Assembly: GCF_019090095.1 (NCBI RefSeq)
Contig: NZ_JAGQFP010000001.1
Span: forward strand, 1,116,001-1,180,000
Reading direction: 5' to 3'
Source of the DNA: Stutzerimonas stutzeri
GTDB taxonomy: Bacteria; Pseudomonadota; Gammaproteobacteria; Pseudomonadales; Pseudomonadaceae
DNA length: 64,000 bases
The translations under genes were made by a program, and so were the position numbers. Below are positions 55,531 through 64,000 of the stretch, piece after piece. Position 1 is the first letter of the stretch, and each line of letters starts with the position of its first letter. The notes under the pieces were generated by a model, which ran no database searches, had not been told where the DNA came from, and saw only the letters and a list, made by a program, of their open reading frames with translations.

Positions 55531-56112
55531 ATGATGCTACGAACCCTTGTGCTGCTATTTCACCCGAACCTGCCTCAGTCCAGGGCCAACGCCGCCCTGG
55601 CGCAAGCTGCCGGCGCGATGCCGGATGTGGGCGTCATCGACATGTATGCCGCGTATCCTGCCGGCATCGACATGTTTCGCCATGCCGAGTCAGAGGCACA
55701 ACGGCTGCTGACCGCGAACCGGATCGTGCTGCAATTTCCCGTCCAGTGGTATTCGACCCCGGCGCTTCTGAAGGCTTGGCAGGACGCCGTCCTGACCCGC
55801 ATGTTCTACCTCGCTTACGAGTCCGAGGGGCGTCGCCTGGAGGGGACCCAGCTCATGATCGCCGCCACGGCGGGCAACACGCGTGACGCCTACCGTTTCG
55901 GCGGTCGCAACATGTTCCCGATGGCCGAACTGCTCGCGCCGCTGCGCGCGACGGCGCACCGCTGCGGCCTGATCTGGTCTGAGCCGTTCGTGCTGTATGA
56001 GGCGAATACGTTGACGCCTGCTGAGCTTGAAGTCGCCGCCGCCGACTACGAAGCGCGCTTGCGTGATTGGATTGATGCCACGTCAGCCGAAGCCGCTCTA
56101 CGGACGTCTTGA
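55531..56112 (+). CDS. NAD(P)H:quinone oxidoreductase family (KefF/MdaB-like)
   Basis: 193-residue flavodoxin-fold protein. Motifs: LVLLFHPNLPQSRANAAL, IVLQFPVQWYSTPALLKAWQD (flavin site, in part) and ATAGNTRDAY. Family members reduce quinones or drugs with NAD(P)H and FAD/FMN to protect from redox stress. GGAGG 5-6 nt before the ATG. It is expected to be controlled by the divergent LysR regulator. Confidence 0.9.
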   Translation: MMLRTLVLLFHPNLPQSRANAALAQAAGAMPDVGVIDMYAAYPAGIDMFRHAESEAQRLLTANRIVLQFPVQWYSTPALLKAWQDAVLTRMFYLAYESEGRRLEGTQLMIAATAGNTRDAYRFGGRNMFPMAELLAPLRATAHRCGLIWSEPFVLYEANTLTPAELEVAAADYEARLRDWIDATSAEAALRTS

Positions 56113-56251
56113 AAACGGGGAACACCGCCACGCCTCCTCTCGGCGCGCCGGGTGGGCTTGTCCGAGCGCTCGGCTTCCCCCTTGCGGGGCTGCTCGCACG
56201 ATTTCCCAATTCTGCAGGGCTCGCCCTGCCCTCCTCCAACCAGGGACGAAC

Positions 56252-56280
56252 AAGGTCATTTCGCTAAGTGGCCTTTTTTC
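56252..56280 (+). terminator. Terminator after the oxidoreductase, resembling the tRNA-fMet terminators
   Basis: Stem AAGGTCATTT / AAGTGGCCTT (two G-U pairs), loop CGCT, followed by TTTTTT. Its right arm and tail AGTGGCCTTTTTTCGTT match the tRNA-fMet terminators at 52701 and 52950. Confidence 0.85.
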
Positions 56281-56981
56281 GTTCTGGGCCTTGCCTGTCT
56301 CCTCCCGTACGGTCGTACACGCGCTTTTGGATTCCTGCTCGACCTCGCCCGGATATCCAAACCCTCACAATATCCCAGCTCAGCTATCAACTAATACTCG
56401 CACTCAATCGATCGGTTTAATACAAACGATGGATAGTTCATTCCGTAATTTAAAAACCGAAGATAAAACCTTTTTAGCCGTTGGCCCTCAAGGGCCCAAA
56501 ATAGCGCCGCTATATAAATATTTTTTCGCCTTCTTCTTGACTGCCAACCGCTTCTGAATGATAACTACGTCACAACCATGAGACAGGATGTTTCCGAGCC
56601 GCAAGCAGGACTACCCGTTTTGCAGCTGTTGGTGCTCAGGGATGGCTTCCCCCACAGCTCAGCGCTGTGTCGCACTAGAAAAACTTACTTTTTTGCTCCT
56701 CTCGAATTCTAGCCGAGTGCGGTAGCCGTGCCTGAACGTCCCGCCAGCGCTGGCGTTCGCGTGATCGGACGCCCTCTGGAGCAATAGCGAGCTGGCGGCG
56801 ACAACCGCCATTGGCGGTAGCTTTGTCTGATTAAAAAGCGCTGCCCTTACCCAGCAACTATCACGGCGGCAATTATTTAACTGGCATATGCCAGGCATAT
56901 AAAAAAGCGCTTCACGTGACTTGTAGCGCCCGCCCGTTATTCACTTCGATATTTATTCAAGGCAACCCGCTGGAGTTCTTC
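56281..56981 (+). other. AT-rich leader of the polysaccharide cluster
   Basis: About 700 nt without a supported gene, markedly richer in A and T than its surroundings (e.g. 56380-56560). Long untranslated leaders of this kind are usual before surface polysaccharide operons. It contains two GCGGTAGC words. A foreign origin is possible. Confidence 0.65.
56719..56826 (+). promoter_or_regulatory. Two ops-like GCGGTAGC elements
   Basis: GCGGTAGC occurs at 56719-56726 (followed by CGTGCC) and at 56814-56821 (GGCGGTAGCTTTGT, in a hairpin ACCGCC-ATT-GGCGGT). The ops element recruiting RfaH to long surface-polysaccharide operons is GGCGGTAGCNT. The second copy lies 155 nt before the first gene. Functional role is inference. 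Confidence 0.5.
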
Positions 56982-57755
56982 GTGAACACTTCATTGCGTA
57001 GCATCGATATAGAATCGCACACATTGATTGCCGATGAGATGAATCAGACAGGCAGTTTCTGTATTGCCAACTTTCTCTCACCGCAGCAACTATCGGAATT
57101 ACAAGAGCAGGTCCGAGTCGATGCTCAGCGGCATAACGGTCAATACTTTGCCCACCATGGTGGAAGCGAGATCGAAAGTTCGCTATTGGGCGTCCTAGGC
57201 GCTTCGCCGGAGTTTCGGCAGTTGCTGGCAAGCCTTTATCGCACGGGCGCCGGGAAAGCGGCCTTCAGCGACGAAATCCTGAAAGTGTTGCGCTGCGTAC
57301 AAGGGAATTCAGGTCGCCGCGAATCCAATTGTTTTCACTACGACGCCAGTCTTGTAACCGTTTTGTTACCAATCGAGATTCCGCAGAACGGAACGGACCG
57401 GGGCGATCTGATCATGTTTCCCAATCTGCGCCGCGTACGTTCGAACGTTCTGTTCAACGTAGTGGAGAAGGCGCTGCTGCAGAACGCGCTGAGCCGCAAA
57501 CTGATCGCTGCCGCCATCCGCCACCGTTTACTGAAGCCCGTAAAGCTCCAGTTGGTGCCCGGCAACCTGTACCTGTTCTGGGGCTACCGCACGCTGCATG
57601 CGAACGAGCCGTGCGACCCGGCAAGCCGCCGTGCCACGGCGATCTTTCACTTCGGCGACCCGCACGCGGGCAGCCTGGCGACGCGCCTGATCCTCAAGCT
57701 GAACCAGCGCCGTGCCCGCCGCGCCACCCTCCTGGGGACACACCGGGCGGTGTAG
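56982..57755 (+). CDS. Fe(II)/2-oxoglutarate-dependent oxygenase-like protein
   Basis: 257 residues from GTG 56982 (TGGAG 6-7 nt upstream); a longer frame from GTG 56916 lacks a ribosome site. The iron triad fits His119 and Asp121 (FHYDASL) and His206 (TLHANEP), with the 2-oxoglutarate arginine Arg217 exactly 11 residues after the last histidine. PhyH-type oxygenases hydroxylate small molecules or sugars. As first gene of the cluster it may hydroxylate a sugar or acyl substituent; this is inference. Confidence 0.8.
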   Translation: MNTSLRSIDIESHTLIADEMNQTGSFCIANFLSPQQLSELQEQVRVDAQRHNGQYFAHHGGSEIESSLLGVLGASPEFRQLLASLYRTGAGKAAFSDEILKVLRCVQGNSGRRESNCFHYDASLVTVLLPIEIPQNGTDRGDLIMFPNLRRVRSNVLFNVVEKALLQNALSRKLIAAAIRHRLLKPVKLQLVPGNLYLFWGYRTLHANEPCDPASRRATAIFHFGDPHAGSLATRLILKLNQRRARRATLLGTHRAV

Positions 57756-57811
57756 AGCAGCAGACCTGAACCAAGCGTGCCGACCTCGATGTGACGACGA
57801 TAAGGACATCC

Positions 57812-58996
57812 ATGATGATCAATGTCACCCAATCGTACCTGGGCAACAAAGCCAAGTTTCTCAGCTACGTCGACAGCATCTATGCATCGGGCTGGCTGAC
57901 CAATCACGGCCCCCTGGTTACCGAGCTCGAAGAGCGGCTGCGCGATTACCTGGGTGTGCGCAACATCATCCTGACCAACAACGGCACCCTGGCCCTGCAG
58001 ATCGCCTACCGGGCGCTGGGGCTGACGGGCAGCGCCATCACCACGCCGTTCAGTTTCGTGGCCACCACCAGTTCGCTGCAGTGGGAAGGCATCCGCCCGA
58101 TTTTCGCCGACATCGACAAGACCAGTTGGAACCTGGATCCGCAGGCCATCGAAGCGCGGATCGACAGCGACACGCGCGCCATCGTCGCAACCCACGTATT
58201 CGGCAATGCGTGCGACGTGGAGGGCATCGCGCGCGTTGCCGAGCGCCATCGCCTGAAGGTGGTCTATGACGGCGCGCACGCGTTCAGCGTGCGCTACAAG
58301 GAGCGCTCGGTATTCAGTTGGGGGGACATCAGTACCCTCAGCTTTCACGCGACCAAGCTGTTCCACACCATCGAAGGCGGCGCCATCGTCACCAATGACG
58401 ATGCCCTGGCTGCCAGGATTCGCCTGTTGTGCAACTTCGGCATCGTCGACACCGACATCATCGACGGCATCGGCATCAACGCGAAGCTGAACGAGTTCGC
58501 CGCCGCGATGGGATTGTGCATCCTCGATGACATGGCGCTGATCCTGGAACAACGGGAAGAGATCGCCCGACGCTACGAGCAGCAACTGGGCGACCACTTC
58601 GACCTGCAGCAGCAGCAAGCTGATTCCCAACGCAACTACAGCTACTTTCCGATCGCCCTGGCCAACGAGGACCAGCTGCTGCGTTGCCGCACTGCGCTGA
58701 ACGACAAGGGCATCAACCCCAGGCGCTACTTCTACCCGTCGCTGGACACGCTCGGTTACCTGCAGCCGCAACCGCCGCAGATCCAGTCACGTTCGTTGAG
58801 CCGCCGGGTGCTCTGTCTGCCGATTTATCCGGGCCTGCCCCGGCCGATCCAGAACACGGTGATCCAGACCCTGCTGAACGAGGTCGCCCGGCGCAAGCCG
58901 CTGCAAGCGGAACGCCTCTGGCCGCAGGTCAACCCCATCGGGCTGATGGAGCACCGCTTCGGCGTGTCCTCCCCCGAATGCAAGCGCCTCTACTGA
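57812..58996 (+). CDS. DegT/DnrJ/EryC1-family sugar aminotransferase (VioA-like)
   Basis: 394 residues, PLP enzyme aminating a nucleotide keto-sugar. PLP lysine in LSFHATKLFHTIEGG, start INVTQSYLGNKAKFL and SGWLTNHGPLVTELE, close to my memory of VioA (dTDP-4-amino-4,6-dideoxyglucose). The exact sugar cannot be settled. ATG 57812 with AAGGA 5 nt upstream. No sugar dehydratase gene is in the window. Confidence 0.9.
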   Translation: MMINVTQSYLGNKAKFLSYVDSIYASGWLTNHGPLVTELEERLRDYLGVRNIILTNNGTLALQIAYRALGLTGSAITTPFSFVATTSSLQWEGIRPIFADIDKTSWNLDPQAIEARIDSDTRAIVATHVFGNACDVEGIARVAERHRLKVVYDGAHAFSVRYKERSVFSWGDISTLSFHATKLFHTIEGGAIVTNDDALAARIRLLCNFGIVDTDIIDGIGINAKLNEFAAAMGLCILDDMALILEQREEIARRYEQQLGDHFDLQQQQADSQRNYSYFPIALANEDQLLRCRTALNDKGINPRRYFYPSLDTLGYLQPQPPQIQSRSLSRRVLCLPIYPGLPRPIQNTVIQTLLNEVARRKPLQAERLWPQVNPIGLMEHRFGVSSPECKRLY

Positions 58997-59018
58997 ACCC
59001 CTCCGGCGGTCCGATTAC

Positions 59019-60539
59019 ATGGCTGATCGAAAACTCTCGATGATTCGCAACACCGGCCTGAGCTACATCGGGCAGGCGTATGCCTTGCTTGTCGGCATCC
59101 TGATTCTGCCCTTCTACCTCGGCCACCTGGGTGCCGAGGCCTACGGCCTGATCGGGTTCTTCGCCGTGCTACAGGCGTGGCTGCAACTGCTGGATGCCGG
59201 CCTGTCGCCGTCGCTGGTCCGCCAGATCGCGCACTTTCGCGGGCGTCCCGAAGTCCGCCGTCACGAACCCGGACGTCTGCTGCGCTCGTTCGAAATCATC
59301 TTCCTGCCGGTGGCGTCGTTGACGGTGCTGGCCATCCACGGCGCCAGCGGCTGGATCGCCCAGCGCTGGTTGCAAGCGCAGGATCTGGACACCCTGACCA
59401 TCGTCCATTGCATCAGCCTGATGGGGCTGATGATCGGCCTCAAGCTATACGCCACGCTCTACAAGAGTGGTTTGCAGGGGCTCGAACTGCATGCGTGGCT
59501 GAACGGTGCCAACATCCTGATCGCGACCCTGCGCTATTTCGGTGGCCTTTTTCTGGTGGCCAACATCAGCCAGAACCCGCTGGACTTCTTCGTTTTCCAG
59601 ACGGCGGTCGCCTTGATCGAGACGCTGATCTTCGGCGCCAAGGCCTACACGCTGATGCCGCTGCCCAGGGTGCTGACCGGCTTCGACTGGACAGCGGTCA
59701 AACCGGTGCTGCCGTTCGCCGCCGGCATGTCCCTCACCTCGGTGCTGTGGATCATCCTGACGCAGCTGGACAAGGTGTTGCTGTCCAATGTGTTGCTGCT
59801 CAAGGAGTACGGTTACTTCTCGCTGGTCGCGCTGATCTCGACCGGCATCATGACCCTGACCAACCCGCTGGTGCAGACGTTGTTACCGCGCATGACCATG
59901 CTCGTCGCGCAAGAGCGGATCGGCGACATGCAGCGGCTCTACCTCAACGCCACACGATTCGTCTGCAGCCTGTTGTGTCCGCTGGCGGGCGTGATCGCGT
60001 TCCATTCCGACGAGCTGATTTTCGCCTGGACCGGTGACCCCGAAGCGGCGCAGTGGAGCCGCCTGGTACTGCCCTGGTACGTACTGGGCAGCGCGATCAT
60101 GGCCGTCACCGCCTTCCAGTTCTACCTGCAGTACGCCTACGGCCAGCTGCGCCTGCACGTCTGGTTCAGCCTGATCAGCGCGGCGCTGAGCATCCCGCTG
60201 GTGATCTATGCGGCGCTCACGCACGGGGTGTACGGCGCAGCGTTGGTCTGGTTCGGGTTACGCATGCTGACGTTCCTGATCTGGCCATCGATGGTTCACA
60301 AGCGCTTTGCCGCCGGCCTGCATCGACCCTGGCTGCAGGATCTATCGCGCATCACCGCCATGACCGGACTCGGCCTGCTGATCGGCGAGCCCCTGTTCTC
60401 GGCCATCGCCAGCGACAACCGCTTCGACATCCTGCTGGGCCTGGCCGTCAGCGGCTTGATCTGCCTGGCGTTGGTCACCTTGACCTCCAAACCCGTCGTT
60501 TTGCGACTTTATCTTCTGATGACCCGCTCGAGCGTCTGA
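59019..60539 (+). CDS. Polysaccharide flippase (Wzx/MATE-like)
   Basis: 506 residues with about 12-14 membrane helices. The start LSYIGQAYALLVGILILPFYL (in part) and LGAEAYGLIGFFAVLQ are typical of Wzx-like exporters (Polysacc_synt family) that move lipid-linked sugar units across the inner membrane. It starts 22 nt after the aminotransferase gene. An ATG at 59040 is an alternative start. No Wzy polymerase is seen in the window. Confidence 0.9.
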   Translation: MADRKLSMIRNTGLSYIGQAYALLVGILILPFYLGHLGAEAYGLIGFFAVLQAWLQLLDAGLSPSLVRQIAHFRGRPEVRRHEPGRLLRSFEIIFLPVASLTVLAIHGASGWIAQRWLQAQDLDTLTIVHCISLMGLMIGLKLYATLYKSGLQGLELHAWLNGANILIATLRYFGGLFLVANISQNPLDFFVFQTAVALIETLIFGAKAYTLMPLPRVLTGFDWTAVKPVLPFAAGMSLTSVLWIILTQLDKVLLSNVLLLKEYGYFSLVALISTGIMTLTNPLVQTLLPRMTMLVAQERIGDMQRLYLNATRFVCSLLCPLAGVIAFHSDELIFAWTGDPEAAQWSRLVLPWYVLGSAIMAVTAFQFYLQYAYGQLRLHVWFSLISAALSIPLVIYAALTHGVYGAALVWFGLRMLTFLIWPSMVHKRFAAGLHRPWLQDLSRITAMTGLGLLIGEPLFSAIASDNRFDILLGLAVSGLICLALVTLTSKPVVLRLYLLMTRSSV

Positions 60540-60540
60540 G

Positions 60541-61470
60541 ATGGACATGCAACCGAAAAGCGAAGAGGCCTTGATGGCCGCCTGGGGCGAGCGGCGCGTG
60601 CCGCTGCTGAGCATCGTCTGCCTGACTTACAACCACGCAGCCTTCATCAGCGAAACGCTGGATGGCTTCCTCCGGCAGGAAACGACCTTTCCGTTCGAAA
60701 TCATCGTCCACGACGACGCCTCCACGGACGCCACCGCGACGATCATCCGCGCGTACGCCGCCCGTTATCCGCAGGTCATCAAGCCGATCTACCAACGCGA
60801 AAACCAGTACCGTAAAGGCGTCCCGTTCAGCACCCGGCTGTTCGCTCAGGCGCAGGGCAAGTACATCGCCTATTGCGAGGGCGACGATTACTGGACCGAC
60901 CCGCGCAAGCTGCAGATTCAGGTCGACTTTCTCGAGCAGCACCGCGACTACGTGATGACCTATCACGACGCCGTCATGTTCAACAGCCAGGGCGTCGTGC
61001 GTAGCCCCCACATGCAGGGCCGCTATCGCCGCGATGCCAGTGCCCGCCAGCTGATGCAGGGACGACCGGTGTCCACCCTCACCGCCTGCTTTCGCAACCT
61101 GGTGCACGAGCTGCCGCCGGAGCTGCACGGCGTCGAGGTGCTGGACATCTGCTGGTGGTCGCTGCTCGGCGCCCACGGCAAGGGCAAGTTCCTCAAGGAG
61201 ATAAGACCCGCCGCCTACCGTGTGCACGAGGGCGGCATCTTTTCCATGCGCAGCAGCAAGCAGCGCATCCAGATGACCATGCACGCCTATTACAGCCTGG
61301 CCCGCTACTACCAGCGGATCGGCAATCAGTCGCTGTTCGAATATTTCATGATCCAGGTGTTCACCCAGGCACTGGCATTGATCTCTCCGCTCAGCAAGCT
61401 CCAGGCGCTGAGCCAGGCCTTTCAGAACATCAGCATCAACCTGCTACGCCGCCTGATACCGGGCGCCTGA
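60541..61470 (+). CDS. Family 2 glycosyltransferase
   Basis: 309 residues. GT-A fold: LSIVCLTYNHAAFISETLDG, nucleotide-binding HDDASTDAT, and metal-site region YCEGDDYWTDP. Adds one sugar from a nucleotide donor to the growing lipid-linked unit. Donor and acceptor unknown. The ATG starts one base after the flippase stop (TGAGATG), so they are coupled. Confidence 0.92.
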   Translation: MDMQPKSEEALMAAWGERRVPLLSIVCLTYNHAAFISETLDGFLRQETTFPFEIIVHDDASTDATATIIRAYAARYPQVIKPIYQRENQYRKGVPFSTRLFAQAQGKYIAYCEGDDYWTDPRKLQIQVDFLEQHRDYVMTYHDAVMFNSQGVVRSPHMQGRYRRDASARQLMQGRPVSTLTACFRNLVHELPPELHGVEVLDICWWSLLGAHGKGKFLKEIRPAAYRVHEGGIFSMRSSKQRIQMTMHAYYSLARYYQRIGNQSLFEYFMIQVFTQALALISPLSKLQALSQAFQNISINLLRRLIPGA

Positions 61471-61513
61471 TAACCGCTACGACGATGCCGCAACAATCAA
61501 GGAAGGATCCACG

Positions 61514-63724
61514 ATGACCGCCATGGCCCGCTCTTCACTGGAATACGACGGGGATAACCGTATCGACCTGGCGCGCATTCTGCGCGTCGCCTTCGATCAC
61601 AAGGCTCTGATCTTCAGCATCACCTGCTTTTTCGCCCTGCTCGGCGTGGGCTACGCCATTGTCGCCGCGCCGGTGTACCAGGCCAGCGCGATGATTCAGA
61701 TCGAACCGAAAAAGGCCGGTATTACCGGAGTCCCGGAGGTCATTCCCAGGCCGAACTCGGTTTCCCAGGCGGTCACGGAGATCGAACTGATCAAGTCGCG
61801 CTCCGTGCTGGGGCGCACGGTCGAGGCGCTGAAGCTCTACATCACCGTTCGCCCCAAGTACATCCCGCTGCTGGGCGGCTACATCGCGCGGCTGCACGAT
61901 CCGGTCGAGGATGGCGAGCTCGCCGCGCCGCTGCTGGGCCTGACCAGCTACGCCTGGGGCGGCGAGAAGCTGGACGTGTTCCAGCTGGACGTCCCCGACG
62001 CCTACCTGGGCGAGAAGCTGACGCTGCGCGCCGGTGTCGCCGACACGTTCAGCCTCTATGACGAGGACGAGCACCTGCTGCTGAGCGGCAACAGCCACCA
62101 GACGGTGCAACAGCAAGGCTTCACGATCCAGATCGCAGCGCTCAAGGCGCGTCCGGGCACCGAGTTCACGGTGGTGCGCAGTCGCCCGCAGACCACCGCG
62201 CTGGATTATCAGAAGCGCCTGAAGGTGGGCGAAGCCGGCAAGGATTCCGGGATCATCTACCTCACCCTGGAAGACCCTGACGCCGACAAGGCCAATCGGG
62301 TGCTCGATCAGATCAGCCGCCTGTATGTGCGCCAGAACATCGAGCGCAGCTCGGCCGAGGCGGCGCAACGCCTCGAGTTCCTGCGCTCGCAGGTGCCACT
62401 GGTGCGCAAGCAGCTGGAGAAGGCCGAAGCGGCCCTCAACGACTATCAGACCAGCGCCCAGTCGGTGGACATCAGCATCGAAACCAAGGGCGTGCTCGAT
62501 CAGATCGTCGCGCTGGAAGCACAGATCTCCGAGCACAACCTCAAGCGCACCGAATACAACCAGCTCTACACCCCCGAGCACCCCACCTACCAGACGCTGA
62601 TGAAGAAGATCGGCCAGTTGGAAGCGCAAAAGGCCGCGCTGATGAGCAAGATCGACACCTTGCCCATGACCCAGCAGGAATTGTTGCGCCTGCACCGCGA
62701 CATGCAGGTCACCACGCGCACCTATACCCTGCTGCTGGACAAGGCCCAGGAGCAGGACATCCTGCGCGCCGGCACCATCGGCAACGTGCGGATCATCGAC
62801 AGCGCCTATGCCGTCGTGGAAAAGCCGGCCAAGCCGATCAAACCCCTGGTGGTGCTGGTCGCCATTTTCATCGGCCTGCTGGTCTCGGCCGTGGTCATCC
62901 TGCTGAGGCAGGTGTTCTATCGGGGCATCGAGAATCCTGAAACCATCGAGCACCTCGGGGTGCCCGTGTACGCCGCACTGCCGTTTTCGGCAAAGCAGGA
63001 GCACCTCTATCGGCTGAGGAAAGTGCGCGACGGACGCAGCAAGCTGCTGGGCGCCGCCGACCCGGCCGACCTGGCGATCGAGTCGCTGCGCAGCCTGCGT
63101 ACCAGCCTGAAGTTCGCCATGCTCGAAGCGCGCAATCAGCTGCTGGTGATCACCAGCCCGACGCCCTCGGTGGGCAAGTCCTTTGTCTCCAGCAACCTGG
63201 CATCGGTCATTGCACAGGCAGGTCAGCGGGTGCTGCTGATCGACGCCGATATGCGTCGCGGTTATCTCGCCGGCATGTTCGGCATGGCTCCGCGCAGCGG
63301 CCTGTCGGATGCCCTGGCAGGCGGCCTGCGCCTCGCCGCGGTGGTCAACAAGACCGACCAGGCCAACCTGCATTTCATTGCCAGCGGCTGCTCGGCGCCC
63401 AACCCGTCCGAGCTGCTCATGCATGAGAACTTCGCGAAGCTGCTGAAAGAGGCGGAGCGCGAATATGACTTCGTCATCATCGATACGCCGCCGGTACTGG
63501 CGGTAACCGATGCCGTTCTGGTCGCCCAACTGGCGGGCACCTGCCTGCTGGTGGCGCGCTACGGATTGAGTACCGCCGGCCAGATCGAGGCCTCCAAGCG
63601 GCGCCTGGCGCAGAACGGCGTGCTGCTCAAGGGCGCCATCCTCAACGGCGTCAGACGTCGGGCCTCGAGCACCGCCTATGAGACAGGCGCCTACGGTTAC
63701 TACAGCTATTCTCAAAAAGCCTGA
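61514..63724 (+). CDS. Polysaccharide copolymerase with tyrosine autokinase (Wzc-like)
   Basis: 736 residues. Wzz domain with first membrane helix about 33-52, periplasmic coiled coil (about 270-400), second helix about 444-466, then a cytosolic BY-kinase: Walker A SPTPSVGKS with Lys555, Walker A' LLIDADMRRG and Walker B VIIDTPP. The tail carries five tyrosines in its last 16 residues (AYETGAYGYYSYSQKA) for autophosphorylation. It regulates chain length and export of the polymer. No Wza or phosphatase (Wzb) gene in the window. Confidence 0.94.
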   Translation: MTAMARSSLEYDGDNRIDLARILRVAFDHKALIFSITCFFALLGVGYAIVAAPVYQASAMIQIEPKKAGITGVPEVIPRPNSVSQAVTEIELIKSRSVLGRTVEALKLYITVRPKYIPLLGGYIARLHDPVEDGELAAPLLGLTSYAWGGEKLDVFQLDVPDAYLGEKLTLRAGVADTFSLYDEDEHLLLSGNSHQTVQQQGFTIQIAALKARPGTEFTVVRSRPQTTALDYQKRLKVGEAGKDSGIIYLTLEDPDADKANRVLDQISRLYVRQNIERSSAEAAQRLEFLRSQVPLVRKQLEKAEAALNDYQTSAQSVDISIETKGVLDQIVALEAQISEHNLKRTEYNQLYTPEHPTYQTLMKKIGQLEAQKAALMSKIDTLPMTQQELLRLHRDMQVTTRTYTLLLDKAQEQDILRAGTIGNVRIIDSAYAVVEKPAKPIKPLVVLVAIFIGLLVSAVVILLRQVFYRGIENPETIEHLGVPVYAALPFSAKQEHLYRLRKVRDGRSKLLGAADPADLAIESLRSLRTSLKFAMLEARNQLLVITSPTPSVGKSFVSSNLASVIAQAGQRVLLIDADMRRGYLAGMFGMAPRSGLSDALAGGLRLAAVVNKTDQANLHFIASGCSAPNPSELLMHENFAKLLKEAEREYDFVIIDTPPVLAVTDAVLVAQLAGTCLLVARYGLSTAGQIEASKRRLAQNGVLLKGAILNGVRRRASSTAYETGAYGYYSYSQKA

Positions 63725-63743
63725 CACATGCGAGGGAAACGCC

Positions 63744-64000
63744 GTGGTCAGAACCGTATCGATGATGCAGCCCTATCTGTTCCCTTACCTGGGTTATTTC
63801 CAGCTGATCGCCCATAGCGATGCCTTCGTGCTGGGCGACGACCTGCAATACACCAAAGCATCCTGGATCAACCGCAACCGCGTGCTGGTGAACGGCGAGG
63901 CCAAGCTGATGACCTTTCCGCTGCGCAAGGGCGGACGCGTCGATGCCATCAACCAGCGCTGGCTGAGCGATGACTTTCCCATGGAAGCGCAAAGGCTGCT
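63744..64000 (+). CDS. WbqC-like family protein (truncated by the window end)
   Basis: A GTG start at 63744 with GAGGGAA 6 nt upstream opens a frame that runs off the window. The first 85 residues read MVRTVSMMQPYLFPYLGYFQ, then GDDLQYTKASWINRNRVLV and LMTFPLRKGG, the N-terminal pattern of WbqC-like proteins found in O-antigen and capsule clusters. Activity is not established. It follows the Wzc-like gene by 19 nt. Confidence 0.85.
   Translation, partial: MVRTVSMMQPYLFPYLGYFQLIAHSDAFVLGDDLQYTKASWINRNRVLVNGEAKLMTFPLRKGGRVDAINQRWLSDDFPMEAQRL

Noticed and set aside
61535..63727. 730-codon minus-strand open frame opposite the Wzc-like gene
   Set aside because: It mirrors codon bias of the plus gene, which has full family motifs. 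The frame lacks recognisable domains.

Overview
The window looks like a piece of a Pseudomonas (sensu lato) chromosome, most plausibly the Stutzerimonas (Pseudomonas) stutzeri group. Reasons: high GC content, Pseudomonas-type housekeeping proteins (295-residue NadK, 335-residue CioB, FimV, 403-residue MetZ), cyanide-insensitive oxidase genes, and a gene order that follows what I recall of the P. aeruginosa PAO1 block from pepN to leuC. No insertion sequence, integrase, phage gene or CRISPR array is visible. The taxon is an inference from family knowledge; no search was run.

Layout. 0-3.6 kb: an RND/MMPL-type transporter with a YCF48-like beta-propeller partner. 3.8-10.6 kb: pepN, then a tightly coupled nadK operon (nadK, metallophosphatase, rhomboid protease, YeaC-like, DUF2797). 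10.8-21.6 kb: DUF1853, chromate transporter, a cyclic-nucleotide/rhodanese fusion, a PLP desulfhydrase-like enzyme, a coiled-coil protein, 2,4-dienoyl-CoA reductase, a membrane-anchored nitrilase-fold protein and an AraC regulator. 21.6-25 kb: the cyanide-insensitive oxidase cioAB with a tiny DUF2474 subunit gene, and tRNA-Asp. 25.3-28.2 kb: a type II secretion pair, gspC and a gspD whose C-terminus carries a SPOR domain. 28.4-39.3 kb: two large minus-strand housekeeping runs (fimV-truA, trpF; accD-folC-dedD-cvpA-purF-metZ). 39.7-46.1 kb: leuC-leuD-methyltransferase-leuB-asd with a divergent LysR gene. 46.2-52.6 kb: a PAS-GGDEF-EAL protein, a heat-shock gene with a sigma32 promoter and a ROSE-like thermometer, an SDR, dusC and three small exported or membrane proteins. 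52.6-53 kb: two tandem initiator tRNA genes. 53.2-56.1 kb: an accessory patch (SGNH hydrolase, LysR, flavodoxin-fold oxidoreductase). 56.1-64 kb: a long AT-rich leader followed by the start of an exopolysaccharide/O-antigen type cluster (2OG-Fe oxygenase, sugar aminotransferase, flippase, glycosyltransferase, Wzc-like tyrosine kinase, WbqC-like protein cut by the window end).

How parts work together. The leu/asd genes, trpF, metZ, purF, accD, folC and nadK supply amino acids, purines, malonyl-CoA, folate and NADP. FimV, DedD and GspD all carry peptidoglycan-binding modules (LysM or SPOR), so this stretch encodes several envelope machines tied to the cell wall. The polysaccharide cluster has the parts needed to make an aminated sugar, flip it and control its polymer length.

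Most unusual points: the GspD-SPOR fusion, whose SPOR module is about 54 percent identical by hand alignment to that of DedD 3.6 kb away; the separation of gspCD from the rest of a type II system; the sigma32 plus RNA thermometer control of hsp20; an overlooked 52-aa oxidase subunit gene; a possible 28-aa gene; and a repeat of the initiator tRNA terminator at the far side of the accessory patch.
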